56,650 nucleotides of DNA from Campylobacteraceae bacterium (GTDB lineage Bacteria > Campylobacterota > Campylobacteria > Campylobacterales > Sulfurovaceae), in assembly GCA_027024155.1 (NCBI GenBank), contig JALVTE010000006.1, forward strand, positions 1 to 56,650, in the 5' to 3' direction. The first letter of the stretch is position 1. Every line of letters begins with the position of its first letter. The position numbers and the translations under genes are program-made. Shown here one piece after another: positions 35,422 through 45,121 of the stretch. The notes beneath the pieces are model-generated. The model searched no databases and was not told the origin of the DNA. It saw nothing but the letters and a program-made list of their open reading frames with translations.

Positions 35422-36066
35422 ATGTTAGTTGCTCCAAGTATTTTATCTGCCGATTTTGGTTATTTAGCTCGCGATGTAAACAATATTTGTGATGCTGGAT
35501 GTGATTTAGTGCATGTTGATGTTATGGATGGGCACTTTGTTCCAAATTTAACTATAGGACCAGTGGTTGTAGAAGCAGTAGCAAAAGCTGCCACTAAACC
35601 ACTAGATGTACATTTAATGGTAGAGAATAATAGCTTTTTTGTTGATCTGTTTGCTCCAATAAAACCAGAGATTATATCGTTTCATATCGAGAGTGAAAAT
35701 CATGCTCATAGATTGGTGCATAAAATCAGAGATTTAGGCATAAAGCCAGCAGTTGTATTAAACCCACATACACCAATAGAGAGCATAGAGTATCTGTTAG
35801 AAGATTTACATATGGTGCTTTTAATGAGTGTAAACCCAGGATTTGGCGGGCAAAAGTTTATTCCAAGTGTAATTGAAAAAGCAAGTAGATTAAAAGAGTT
35901 AATAAACAAGAGAAATCCAAATTGTTTAATCGAAGTAGATGGAGGGGTGAACGATAAAAATGTAACTTCTCTAAAAGATGCAGGTGTAGATATTGTAGTT
36001 GCAGGAAGTTATGTATTTAAACATCCAGAAGGTGTTAAAACAGCCATAGATTCATTGAAAGTTTAA
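35422..36066 (+). CDS. rpe: Ribulose-phosphate 3-epimerase
   Basis: A 214-residue TIM-barrel enzyme of the pentose-phosphate/Calvin pathways interconverting ribulose-5-P and xylulose-5-P. Motifs: LSADFGYL (Asp), VDVMDGHFVPNLTIGP, DVHLMVE, MSVNPGFGGQ and VDGGV. Full length. Begins a run rpe-trpF-dnaQ with 2-bp or overlapping junctions. Confidence 0.96.
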   Translation: MLVAPSILSADFGYLARDVNNICDAGCDLVHVDVMDGHFVPNLTIGPVVVEAVAKAATKPLDVHLMVENNSFFVDLFAPIKPEIISFHIESENHAHRLVHKIRDLGIKPAVVLNPHTPIESIEYLLEDLHMVLLMSVNPGFGGQKFIPSVIEKASRLKELINKRNPNCLIEVDGGVNDKNVTSLKDAGVDIVVAGSYVFKHPEGVKTAIDSLKV

Positions 36067-36068
36067 AA

Positions 36069-36659
36069 TTGGCACGCGTTAAAATTTGTGGTTTAACCAA
36101 TTATGACGATGCAATGTATGCTTGCGAAACTGGAGCTGACGCTTTAGGCTTTGTATTTTATGAAAAGTCACCTAGGTTTATAACTTATGAAAATTGTGCT
36201 AAAATTATAGAGAAGCTTCCTCCCTTTGTTACAAAGTTAGGGCTTTTTGTAGAGCATAGCAAAGAGCAGATAGAGCAGGGTGCTAAATTAAGCGGTATAG
36301 ATATTGCGCAAATTCACTTTGATGTTAGCGAAGAGTTTTTAAATTCAATAGATTTTAAAACAATGCCAGTTATTCGTGCGAAATCGGCTAAAGATATAGA
36401 TAGATTTAGTGGTTATCGCCTTGTAGATGCATATAGCGAAGCTTATGGTGGCAGTGGCAAGAGACTTAATTTAGAGTGGTTTAAAGATAAAGATTGTTCA
36501 CAAATTATAATTGCAGGTGGTCTGCAACCTGAGAATTTAGAGCAGTTAAGAGGTTTTGGTTTTTACGGCGTAGATGTAAGTAGCGGAGTAGAGGCTAATA
36601 AGGGTAAAAAAGATTATTCCAAAGTGAAAGAATTTATAAAAAATGCAAACTCTTTATGA
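36069..36659 (+). CDS. trpF: Phosphoribosylanthranilate isomerase
   Basis: A 196-residue TIM-barrel enzyme of tryptophan synthesis. Motifs KICGLTNYDDA (catalytic Cys), GFVFYEKSPRF, AQIHFD, and C-terminal AGGLQPENL and GVDVSSGVE. It starts at TTG 36069, 2 bp after rpe, and overlaps the next gene by 17 bp. No other trp genes are near, so this isomerase is uncoupled from a trp operon. Confidence 0.95.
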   Translation: MARVKICGLTNYDDAMYACETGADALGFVFYEKSPRFITYENCAKIIEKLPPFVTKLGLFVEHSKEQIEQGAKLSGIDIAQIHFDVSEEFLNSIDFKTMPVIRAKSAKDIDRFSGYRLVDAYSEAYGGSGKRLNLEWFKDKDCSQIIIAGGLQPENLEQLRGFGFYGVDVSSGVEANKGKKDYSKVKEFIKNANSL

Positions 36660-37422
36660 GCCATTAACTATGGCTTTCAGAAAAAACAATGGTTTTTTAG
36701 ATTACGATACATTTTACGCATTAGTAAAAAAACATACACAACTTAGCGAAGATGGCTTTACAATAGCTCAATTACTTCAAGCTTCAGGGTACCCTATAGA
36801 AGAGAAACTAAATGGTTACTGCTATAAACCAATGAAAACAAGCTACAAAGAGCAAGAGTATGTTGTTATAGATATAGAGACAAATGGCTCAAAACCGGGG
36901 CGCTCACAAGTTATAGAAATAGGTGGCGTAAAGGTTAAAAATGGCGAAATAATAGATAGAATCGAAACCTTTGTAGCTTGTGCCTATTTGCCTCAAAATA
37001 TTATAGAGCTAACAGGTATTACGCTACTAGATTTAGTAGATGCACCAACTCGAAAAGAGGCTCTTAGAATGCTAAAGAAATTTATGGGCGATGCAGTTTT
37101 TGTAGCTCATAATGTTGGTTTTGATTATACCTTTTTAAGTGCTTCGTTTAAACGATTTGGCTTAGGAAGTATAGGAAATGCCAAAATGTGTACAATAGAG
37201 TTGGCAAAACGCACAATAAAGAGCCCAAAATATGGCTTAGTAGGACTTTGCGAAACATTAAATTTAGACTTAGGTACTCACCATAGAGCATACAGCGATG
37301 CTATTGCATCTATGAAAATTATGCATGAGAGCTTTAAACATTTGCCACCATATGTAAAAACTACAGATGATTTAATACAATTTTCGAACTCTACTAAAAA
37401 GATGAGAAAAAATAAACCATAG
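36643..37422 (+). CDS. dnaQ: DnaQ-like 3'-5' exonuclease
   Basis: A 259-residue DEDD exonuclease. ExoI VVIDIETNGS (Asp, Glu), ExoII FVAHNVGFDYTFL and ExoIII HHRAYSDAIA complete the catalytic site, and an N-terminal extension of about 75 residues precedes the fold. It is presumably the proofreading epsilon-like subunit or a related exonuclease. A second Met at 36670 is possible. The link to rpe is one I know in Helicobacter; trpF is inserted between them here. Confidence 0.88.
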   Translation: MQTLYEPLTMAFRKNNGFLDYDTFYALVKKHTQLSEDGFTIAQLLQASGYPIEEKLNGYCYKPMKTSYKEQEYVVIDIETNGSKPGRSQVIEIGGVKVKNGEIIDRIETFVACAYLPQNIIELTGITLLDLVDAPTRKEALRMLKKFMGDAVFVAHNVGFDYTFLSASFKRFGLGSIGNAKMCTIELAKRTIKSPKYGLVGLCETLNLDLGTHHRAYSDAIASMKIMHESFKHLPPYVKTTDDLIQFSNSTKKMRKNKP

Positions 37423-37455
37423 CATTGCCTCGAACTCAGCTATTAAGGAGAGCTT

Positions 37456-38088
37456 ATGAATTTAGATACACTACTACTTTATACTACAGTTGCATTTTTT
37501 TATATAACTAGCCCCGGTCCTGCGGTTTTGCTTGCTGTTGTAAATGGATTACGAAGTGATATGAAAGTTGTTGCATCAGCTGCACTTGGTAATGTTTTGG
37601 GCTTAGGTATACTCTCGACAGCTTCTATTTTAGGTTTAGGTACACTTATAAAAACTTCTGCTCTACTATTTATGATAGTTAAATCTGTAGGTGCATTTTA
37701 TCTGATATATTTAGGTTATAAATTTTTAACTAACAAAGGTGGACTTCACTTTGATGATACTAAAACTTATATAAATAGAAGTAGATTTTCATATTTTAAA
37801 GAAGCTTTGCTTGTGGCAGTAACAAACCCAAAACCTATTATATTTTTCACTGCAATATTTCCTCAATTCTTAGATATTAATAGAGCAATAGCCCCACAAT
37901 TTCTAATAATGACAGCAATATTCTTAACAATATCATTTACCAGTTTGTGCTTATATGGGTTATTAGCAAAACACTCAAAAAAATGGCTACAAAAAGGTAG
38001 TGTAATGACATGGATAAGCAGAGCTACTGGCGGACTATTTATATCAATAGGAATTGCTTTAATGAATTTAAAGCAGAGAACTGCTTAG
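37456..38088 (+). CDS. LysE/RhtB-family amino-acid exporter
   Basis: A 210-residue membrane protein with about six helices and the family motif ITSPGPAVLLAVVNGLR near the N-terminus. LysE/RhtB proteins export amino acids such as lysine, threonine or homoserine. The ATG has GGAGAG upstream. It converges on the CiaB-like gene with a REP-type hairpin between. Confidence 0.88.
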   Translation: MNLDTLLLYTTVAFFYITSPGPAVLLAVVNGLRSDMKVVASAALGNVLGLGILSTASILGLGTLIKTSALLFMIVKSVGAFYLIYLGYKFLTNKGGLHFDDTKTYINRSRFSYFKEALLVAVTNPKPIIFFTAIFPQFLDINRAIAPQFLIMTAIFLTISFTSLCLYGLLAKHSKKWLQKGSVMTWISRATGGLFISIGIALMNLKQRTA

Positions 38089-38102
38089 GCTGTATAAATT
38101 TT

Positions 38103-38135
38103 GTAGGAGACGACTTGTGTATCGCTCCCTACAAA
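38103..38135. repeat. REP-like hairpin between convergent genes
   Basis: GTAG (38103-38106) heads a palindrome GGAG-A-CGA..TCG-C-TCC, ending CCTACAAA. TTTGTAGG and CCTACAAA close the outer stem. It is likely a REP element that also serves as a bidirectional terminator. Confidence 0.55.
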
Positions 38136-38173
38136 TATCATTAACTATAAACTATCAACCGCTAACTAAGTAG

Positions 38174-40018
38174 CTACATAAACTCTTTAGCTACCTGGTT
38201 TCCTATCTGTTTGTACTCTTGGTAGTAGTTTTGTACGAAATCTCGCACTTTTTCTGTTTTTGGTAGGTAATTTTTGCCCTCTTTGATTGTGAAAAGTTTT
38301 AAAAATTCGTTGGCGTCGGTTTTGCTTAAGTAAGTTTTTGCCAACTCTTTGTATGCTTGGGTGTATATATCTTTAAATTTGCCGTATTTTGAGTAGTCTA
38401 TTTCGACCATTTCGCTATTTAATTTTAAAAGCTTGCTCTCGAAAAGTAACTCTAAGTGTATTAAGCCTTCGCAGTAGTATGGTAGTACTTCGCCTACCTC
38501 TCGCCATGCCATTAATCCGATTGCTCGGCTTACTATGTCGTCTATAAATGGTTCTTTTAGCTCTTCGATTTCGTTGCTAAAAAATGCCATTACTCCGCCT
38601 GTTGTGGCTTTGAACTCTTCTATGTTTTTAAATTGACCGCTTCTATTCATTGCTACTTCGGTGTTGCTGTCTATCCATAAAATATGTCCAAATTCGTGCC
38701 CGATTGTGCTAATGTCGTAAACTCTATTCCAAAGTTCTGGGTTTTTCTCGATTAAGGCTCTTTGTCTGTTTATAAAATCTATGCCAAATGTATTTACACT
38801 AAGTTGCATTATTGGCTTGCTAATTTTACCCTCGCGTACAAAATCTACATATGCAAAAATCTTTTTGCCAAGTTCGCTTGATACCTCTTCGTCGTTTGGT
38901 ACTACTTGTGCAGAAAATAGCCCATTTAGTTCAGCCCCATAATACAAGGCTGGTTGCCCAATGTATAGTTGTGCACTATCTACTTGCACCAAGTTTTTGG
39001 CAATTACTCGTTTTGCATCTTCTCCAAACTCTTGTGCTAACTCATATGCCATCTTTTTAATGCTCTCTTTTGTATCGGAGCTCTTTTGCATTTGTGGGTT
39101 TATTACTCTTAAGTCCCATTCCAAGGCTACGGCTTTACGATATTTATCTTCGTAATACTCTAGCGGGTGTCCTACTTGAATTGGTGTAGTTATTTTCATC
39201 CAAGCTCTATCTACATCTGCCCATAGACTTACTAACTCGTCTGGATTAGTGTGTAAAAATGCCTCTTTTAGAGCTATAAAATATGCTATCCACTCCTGTT
39301 TTTGATTGTAAGTTTCATCTTCTAAATCTAGCAGGGTGTCTATTAAAATATTTAACCTTTGTGCCACCTCTAAAACCTCTTGTTTAAAGGCATCGGCGTA
39401 TGATAATCGCTTATAGCCATCTTTTTCGTTTACTAAAACCGAATAGCATCTATCAGCAATTTTACCATTTTTGCAATCTAGTAAATTTTTAGCCTCTAAC
39501 ATTTCAAAAATCTTCTCTTCATCGCCTTTAAATGCTTCGAAAAGGTCGCGGTTTATACCATTAATAATATGCCCACGCCATCTGCTTTGCCACTTTGTGA
39601 TACTTTCGCCAACACTATGCACTCCACTAATTATACTTCTATAAAATGGTGTTAATAAACTATTAGCTTCTATAAAATTTATTAAATTCTCGAAACGCTC
39701 TAAATATAGTTTTGAGTTAAATATATAGGCTAATTCTAACTTTGTATCGATTTGTTGCTGGGTTAAACCCTCTTGATTCATAAACTGCTCTAAGCTATCT
39801 TCTCGCAAATTTATAAGGTAGCTTAGAGATGCAACTATACTATCTTTGCTTTTACTCAATCCTATATGTTCTAAAAAACTATCTACTAACTCTTTTGCCT
39901 CTTTATGCTCTTTGCCTTTTGCTAAGTCAAAGTAACTGTTTAATGTAGCTTGATTACTGCTAAGTTTGTTGTAAATTTTTTGGGTATCGTTTAAAAATTC
40001 TTCTTTAGTCATTTGCAT
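38174..40018 (-). CDS. CiaB-like protein with HEFGH metallopeptidase motif
   Basis: A 614-residue soluble protein without signal peptide. HEFGH at residues 441-445 is a zinc-metallopeptidase motif, with EVAMNRSG shortly after. Length and overall character fit CiaB, first described as Campylobacter invasion antigen B but widespread in free-living Campylobacterota, so the role may not be invasion. Its start overlaps rdgB by 14 bp, showing coupling. The CiaB assignment is from memory, not from alignment. Confidence 0.6.
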   Translation of the reverse strand: MQMTKEEFLNDTQKIYNKLSSNQATLNSYFDLAKGKEHKEAKELVDSFLEHIGLSKSKDSIVASLSYLINLREDSLEQFMNQEGLTQQQIDTKLELAYIFNSKLYLERFENLINFIEANSLLTPFYRSIISGVHSVGESITKWQSRWRGHIINGINRDLFEAFKGDEEKIFEMLEAKNLLDCKNGKIADRCYSVLVNEKDGYKRLSYADAFKQEVLEVAQRLNILIDTLLDLEDETYNQKQEWIAYFIALKEAFLHTNPDELVSLWADVDRAWMKITTPIQVGHPLEYYEDKYRKAVALEWDLRVINPQMQKSSDTKESIKKMAYELAQEFGEDAKRVIAKNLVQVDSAQLYIGQPALYYGAELNGLFSAQVVPNDEEVSSELGKKIFAYVDFVREGKISKPIMQLSVNTFGIDFINRQRALIEKNPELWNRVYDISTIGHEFGHILWIDSNTEVAMNRSGQFKNIEEFKATTGGVMAFFSNEIEELKEPFIDDIVSRAIGLMAWREVGEVLPYYCEGLIHLELLFESKLLKLNSEMVEIDYSKYGKFKDIYTQAYKELAKTYLSKTDANEFLKLFTIKEGKNYLPKTEKVRDFVQNYYQEYKQIGNQVAKEFM

Positions 40019-40607
40019 ACTTCCTTAACATCTTTATTATTGGTTTAGCTAAATTTAGGGCTTTACTTCTGTGTGATAAATCTATTTTTACATCTTCTTC
40101 TAACTCTCCAAGTGTTTTATCGAAACCATTTGGTATAAAAATAGGGTCGTAGCCAAAACCATTTTCGCCTCTTGGGGTGTTTGTTACATCGCCATGCATC
40201 CAACCATGAACTAGATACTCGCCCCATTTGCTAACTATTGCAATAGCGGCTGTGTAGTAAGCTTTTGAGCTCTCTACTCCTTTAGCATTTAAGCCATATA
40301 CAACTTTTTGTAAATTCTCTTTGTCATTTGCACCAACTCCTGCATATCTTGCCGAGTAGATATTTGGCTCGAAATTTAGAGCCTCTACGCTAATGCCACT
40401 ATCATCTGAGATTACTATATATTTATCTTTATCGATTAAGTCATAAATTGCTTTAGCTTTTATTAGTGCATTTTGGGCAAAGGTTGTGCCATTTTCTTCT
40501 ATCTCTAAATCGCCTACTAGCTCTTTAAATGCAATAACCTTGCATCCAAAAAATGCCTCTATCTCTTTTAGTTTTCCCTTGTTTCCACTTGCTACTACTA
40601 TTTCCAT
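40005..40607 (-). CDS. rdgB: XTP/dITP pyrophosphatase
   Basis: A 200-residue HAM1/RdgB enzyme that removes non-canonical purine nucleotides. Motifs [43 protein letters not shown] and LSHRSKAL. It overlaps the CiaB-like gene. No clear ribosome site precedes the ATG at 40607; the upstream DNA is repetitive ATTATATTAA. Confidence 0.95.
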   Translation of the reverse strand: MEIVVASGNKGKLKEIEAFFGCKVIAFKELVGDLEIEENGTTFAQNALIKAKAIYDLIDKDKYIVISDDSGISVEALNFEPNIYSARYAGVGANDKENLQKVVYGLNAKGVESSKAYYTAAIAIVSKWGEYLVHGWMHGDVTNTPRGENGFGYDPIFIPNGFDKTLGELEEDVKIDLSHRSKALNLAKPIIKMLRKYAND

Positions 40608-40663
40608 TAATAAATCTTTAATATAATCTTAATATAATCACCATATTATACACAAAAATACTG

Positions 40664-40669
40664 TATAAT
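40664..40669 (+). promoter_or_regulatory. -10 box of the MFS transporter
   Basis: CTGTATAATACG about 40 nt before the TTG start; AAGG is 7 nt before the start. Confidence 0.55.
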
Positions 40670-40707
40670 ACGACGATAAATTCACATATTATGGATAAGG
40701 ATAGCGA

Positions 40708-42039
40708 TTGAAACCTATTATTAAAAAAGTTTGGCATTTAAGTTTGATTATTGGGCTTAGATTTTTAGGATTGTTTATTGTTATGTCGGTACTTTCGGCA
40801 TATGCGACAAATTTGGCAGGTGCTACACCTACATTGATTGGCTTAGCAGTTGGTGGTTATGCATTAACGCAAGCGGCTCTGCAAGTACCATTTGGTATAT
40901 TAAGTGATAAAATAGGGCGTAAAAAAGCTATTTTAATTGGGCTTTTAATCTTTGGTTCTGGTTCTATAATTGCAGGAATGGCAGATAATATTTATACTCT
41001 CTTAATTGGTCGTTTCTTGCAAGGTGCAGGGGCGATTGGTTCAGTAATTATTGCGATGATTAGCGACCATGTTAAAGAGGAAGAGAGAGGTCATGCCATG
41101 GCAATTATGGGTATGGTAATTGCTTTGGCATTTACAGCTGCTATGGTATTTGGTCCGCTTGTTGGAAGTATTGCAGGTGTGCCATCTCTATTTTATTTAA
41201 CTGCTGGTATGGCGGCTTTATCTATTGTATTGCTATTTACAATCGTGCCAGACCCACCTAAAATTATACATAGTTTTAGCGAAGAAGAGGCGAAAGTAAG
41301 TAGTGTATTTAAAGATAAAGATTTAAAAAGAATGTATATAACATTCCTATTTCATAGCTCGACTATGGCGATTGCATTTTTCTTAATACCGATGGTTTTA
41401 AAGCATAACTTTCATCTACCTATTGGTGAATTTTGGAAAGTATATCTACCGGCTGTAATTTTTGGAATTATAGCAATGGGACCAGCGGCAGTATTTGGAG
41501 AGAAGTACAATAAGGGTAAAGAGGTTTTCTTAATCTCTATTGCACTAATTGCTTTAGCATTTATTCTAATGGGCTTTAGCACAAAACTTTGGCTATTTGG
41601 CGTTGGTGTAACATTTTTCTTTATTGGATTTAATATGTTTGAGCCACTTCTGCAAAGCTTTGTATCTAAATTTGCAAAGGCACACCAAAAGGGTGCAGCA
41701 CTAGGTGTGGCAAATACATTTGCATATGTAGGTATGGGAATTGGTGCAACTTTAGCAGGTAAGATATTTGAAGTAAGCAGTGTTAGCGGTGTTGCTATTT
41801 TTGTACTTATTGTATCGGTTTTTTGGGCTGTGTGGATATATGGAATGCGTAACCCTGGGCTTAGAGCTAGCATATATTTAGACCAAGAGCATTACGACTT
41901 TTCTAAATTGCCAGAGTTAAAAGCAACAGATGGTATTGCAGATATTTATATTAACCAAACCGAAGGTGTAATGGTAGTAAAATATGATAAAGAGTTGTTA
42001 GATGAAGATGAGATTAGAGGAAAAATGCTTAAAAGATAA
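40708..42039 (+). CDS. MFS transporter with C-terminal metal-associated-like domain
   Basis: A 443-residue transporter with 12 predicted helices (about residues 10-390) and the MFS loop GILSDKIGRKKA. A final domain of about 45 residues ends DIYINQTEGVMVVKYDKELLDEDEIR, which looks like the HMA fold without the CxxC metal site. Such fused tails may regulate transport. Start is TTG 40708 with AAGG. Substrate unknown. Confidence 0.88.
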   Translation: MKPIIKKVWHLSLIIGLRFLGLFIVMSVLSAYATNLAGATPTLIGLAVGGYALTQAALQVPFGILSDKIGRKKAILIGLLIFGSGSIIAGMADNIYTLLIGRFLQGAGAIGSVIIAMISDHVKEEERGHAMAIMGMVIALAFTAAMVFGPLVGSIAGVPSLFYLTAGMAALSIVLLFTIVPDPPKIIHSFSEEEAKVSSVFKDKDLKRMYITFLFHSSTMAIAFFLIPMVLKHNFHLPIGEFWKVYLPAVIFGIIAMGPAAVFGEKYNKGKEVFLISIALIALAFILMGFSTKLWLFGVGVTFFFIGFNMFEPLLQSFVSKFAKAHQKGAALGVANTFAYVGMGIGATLAGKIFEVSSVSGVAIFVLIVSVFWAVWIYGMRNPGLRASIYLDQEHYDFSKLPELKATDGIADIYINQTEGVMVVKYDKELLDEDEIRGKMLKR

Positions 42040-42064
42040 TTTGCATTTAGGGTAGAGGCACTTC

Positions 42065-42316
42065 TAGTGCCATTAAGTTAAGGGTTACATATCCATTTCT
42101 TGGCTTAAAGCTCAAAGCTTAAAGCTAGCCACTGCGTCATTCTCAGGGAAGCGGGGTCCCACTATTTTAACTGCCTAAAAGTTAAAAAAGTATATTTTTG
42201 GCAATTTAAATCGTGGATTCCCGTTTTCACGGGAATGACATGGTGGCAGGCTTTTAGCTTTATGCTTTAAGCTTTGTGCATTTTATGGAGTTAAAGCTCT
42301 TAGCTTAATGGCATAG
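42065..42316. mobile_element. MITE-like element, type II core (copy F)
   Basis: Ends TAGTGCCATTAAGTTAAGG and, inverted, TATGCCATTAAGC. Core palindrome around CACGGGAATGACA and its diverged partner near 42137-42165. The flanking 10-mers are diverged (AGGCACTTC, GAAAGCCCT). The right end is about 33 bp upstream of ppk. Confidence 0.72.
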
Positions 42317-42349
42317 GAAAGCCCTATATTTTAAGAAAAGAGGAAATTG

Positions 42350-44443
42350 ATGAGTATAGATTTAAACGCTCCTACGCTCTATATAAACCGAGAAATATCT
42401 TGGTTAAAATTTAATAAAAGAGTGCTAGACCAAGCAACATATGACGATTTACTACCATTAGATAGATTAAAATTTTTAGCTATTTATGGAACAAATTTAG
42501 ATGAATTTTATATGATAAGAGTGGCAGGATTAAAGTCGCTATATAAAGCTGGAGTTTACGAAACTGGACCCGATAAGCTTACACCATTAAGACAGCTAGA
42601 GTCTATTAGACGCCATCTTCATGGAGAGATAGAGATACTTGAAGAGTTATATTTAAATGTAAAAGAGGAGTTAGAGCAAAATGGTGTGCTTATAAAAAAG
42701 TATGAAGAGCTAGATGATGAGGTTCAAGATAAGGTAAAAAAATACTTTTTTGAGCATATATATCCTATTATTATTCCTATTGCTATTGATTCTACTCACC
42801 CATTTCCTCACTTGAACAATTTAAGTTTTGGACTTGCGCTTAAATTAAAAAGTAAAGATGGGCAGATAAAACATGGTTTAATTCGTATACCTAGAATACT
42901 TTCGAGATTTATTAAAATAGATAATATATTTATACCGGTAGAATCTATAGTAGAACACTTTGCAAACGAGTTATTTACCGGCTTTGAGTTAATAGTATCT
43001 ACCCCTTTTAGGGTAACAAGAAATGCCGATTTAGATATAGAAGAGGAGGAGGCAGACGACTTTTTAGAAATTTTAGAGGAGGGTCTTCGCTCGAGAAATA
43101 AGGGTGCTATTGTTAGGTTAGAATTAAATGGTGATGCAGATGAGGCATTAGTTAATTTTTTATGTAAACATTTAAATATTAAAGAGAAAGATGTATATTA
43201 CTATAAGCATACACCGCTGAATTTAGGTGCTTTTTGGCAAATTGTTAGCGATAAAGATTTGGCACATTTAGCTAGCCCTGCATTTATACCAAGAACTTTG
43301 CCACCACTTGATAATTCTGATGTATTTGATGCTATGGAGAAGAGCGATTTAATGCTGTTTCATCCATATGAGAGTTTTGAACCTGTAGTTAAATTTATAA
43401 AAGAGGCATCTAACGATAAAGATACTCTCTCTATTCGTATGGTTTTGTATCGTGTTGGTGCTAACTCTCCAATCGTTAAATCTTTAATAGACGCAGTTAG
43501 AAGTGGTAAGCAAGTTACTGTATTAGTTGAGCTAAGAGCTAGATTTGATGAAGAGAACAACTTAAAGTGGGCAAAACAGTTAGAGAATGCAGGTGCACAT
43601 GTTGTGTATGGAATTCCAGGCTTTAAAGTGCACGCTAAAATTGCACAAGTTATAAAGCATAAAAATGGAGAGTTGAATAGTTATTTACATTTAGCAACAG
43701 GTAACTACAACCCAATTACTGCAAAAATATATACAGACATTAGCTTTTTTACTACCGATACAAGATTTAGCTCTGATGCGACTAAGTTTTTTCATCTGCT
43801 AACAGGTTTTGCATCGGAAAAAAAGCTGGATAATATGTATATGTCACCAACACAGATAAAGCCCAAACTGCTTAGATTAATAGAGAAAGAGGCTAGTTAT
43901 GGCAAAGATGGGCATATAATATTAAAAGCAAACTCTTTAGTAGACCAAACAATTATAAAAGCACTCTATAAAGCCTCTATAGCTGGGGCTAAAATAGATT
44001 TAATAATTAGAGGTATTTGCTGTTTAAGAGTTGGAGTAGAAGGTGTTAGCGAAAATATTACAGTTAGCTCTATTGTTGGTAAATATTTAGAGCACCCAAG
44101 AATATATTGGTTTAAGCACGCTAAAGTTCAAGCTTATATATCTAGTGCCGATTTAATGCCTAGAAATTTAGATAGAAGAATAGAGTTAATGGTTCCTATA
44201 GAAGATAGAGATTTATCTAATAGACTATACCAAATATTAAGCACACAGTTATCAGACAATACACACAGATATGAGTTACAGTATAATAGAGATTATATAA
44301 AAGTTAAACCTAAAAAGGGTGAAGAGCTTGTAAATTCACAAGAGTTATTCGAGAAATATGTAAGTAAACTTAGTAAACTAACAAAAAAGAGTAGCTCAAA
44401 GCATATATCTAAACTTGCTAAAAAATTACTAAAGGAGAGTTAA
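42350..44443 (+). CDS. ppk: Polyphosphate kinase 1
   Basis: A 697-residue enzyme that makes polyphosphate from ATP. Conserved sequence includes the N-terminal INREISWLKFN, NLDEFYMIRV, LRARFDEENNLKWAK, and the phosphorylated His428 in GFKVHAKI, and the C-terminal PLD-like RGICCLRVG. The ATG at 42350 is preferred over TTG 42347 by spacing from AAGAGGA. It overlaps the carbonic anhydrase-like gene by 1 bp. Confidence 0.97.
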   Translation: MSIDLNAPTLYINREISWLKFNKRVLDQATYDDLLPLDRLKFLAIYGTNLDEFYMIRVAGLKSLYKAGVYETGPDKLTPLRQLESIRRHLHGEIEILEELYLNVKEELEQNGVLIKKYEELDDEVQDKVKKYFFEHIYPIIIPIAIDSTHPFPHLNNLSFGLALKLKSKDGQIKHGLIRIPRILSRFIKIDNIFIPVESIVEHFANELFTGFELIVSTPFRVTRNADLDIEEEEADDFLEILEEGLRSRNKGAIVRLELNGDADEALVNFLCKHLNIKEKDVYYYKHTPLNLGAFWQIVSDKDLAHLASPAFIPRTLPPLDNSDVFDAMEKSDLMLFHPYESFEPVVKFIKEASNDKDTLSIRMVLYRVGANSPIVKSLIDAVRSGKQVTVLVELRARFDEENNLKWAKQLENAGAHVVYGIPGFKVHAKIAQVIKHKNGELNSYLHLATGNYNPITAKIYTDISFFTTDTRFSSDATKFFHLLTGFASEKKLDNMYMSPTQIKPKLLRLIEKEASYGKDGHIILKANSLVDQTIIKALYKASIAGAKIDLIIRGICCLRVGVEGVSENITVSSIVGKYLEHPRIYWFKHAKVQAYISSADLMPRNLDRRIELMVPIEDRDLSNRLYQILSTQLSDNTHRYELQYNRDYIKVKPKKGEELVNSQELFEKYVSKLSKLTKKSSSKHISKLAKKLLKES

Positions 44444-44976
44444 TGAAACCGATAATAATGCCATACAAAGAGTTAGAGCCAAAGATAGACGAGAGTGCTT
44501 GGGTAGCACCAGGAGCGGCTGTAATAGGAGATGTAAAGATTGGAGCAGATTGCTCTATTTGGTTTGGTGTCGTAATTCGCGGTGATGTACATAAAATTAG
44601 AATAGGCGATAGAGTAAGCGTACAAGATTTATCTATGATTCATGTAACACACTATAAAAAACCAGATAAAAGCGATGGAAGCCCAACTATTATTGGTAAT
44701 GATGTTACAATAGGGCATAAAGTTATGCTACATGGCTGTACTATCGAAGATGCGTGCTTAATAGGAATGAGTGCTACAATTTTAGATAATGCAGTAATTG
44801 GAAAAGAGTCTATTGTTGGGGCTGGTGCACTTGTAACTAAGGGTAAAAAATTCCCACCTCGCTCACTAATACTTGGAAGCCCTGCAAAAGTTGTAAGAGA
44901 ATTAACAGATGATGAAGTTAAAGAGCTTTACGCTTCAGCAGAGCGTTATGTTGGCTTTATGCAAGGGTATAGGTAG
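44443..44976 (+). CDS. Gamma-class carbonic anhydrase-family protein
   Basis: A 177-residue left-handed beta-helix protein of the YrdA/CaiE group. Histidines that would bind metal occur in IRGDVHKIRIG, SMIHVTHYK and TIGHKVMLHGC. Enzymatic activity of this subgroup is often low or unknown. Its start overlaps the ppk stop, giving a two-gene operon. Confidence 0.9.
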   Translation: MKPIIMPYKELEPKIDESAWVAPGAAVIGDVKIGADCSIWFGVVIRGDVHKIRIGDRVSVQDLSMIHVTHYKKPDKSDGSPTIIGNDVTIGHKVMLHGCTIEDACLIGMSATILDNAVIGKESIVGAGALVTKGKKFPPRSLILGSPAKVVRELTDDEVKELYASAERYVGFMQGYR

Positions 44977-45021
44977 TTGATGGTTTATTGTTTATTGTTG
45001 ATTGTTGATTGTTCTTGGTGC

Positions 45022-45105
45022 GTAGGGTCGGTTTACCGACCATAATATTGTTGATGGTTAATGGTTGATTGTCAATGGTTATGGTGTAGGGTCGGTTTAC
45101 CGACC
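45022..45105. repeat. Two direct GTAG-headed REP palindromes
   Basis: At 45022-45041 and 45086-45105, GTAG precedes the palindrome GGTCGGT-TT-ACCGACC (7-bp stem). They are 64 bp apart in the same orientation and embedded in low-complexity TTGATTGT/ATGGTT repeats (44977-45085). They sit immediately before the EI24 gene and could affect its leader. Confidence 0.65.
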
Positions 45106-45121
45106 ACATAAAGGAAGGTTG

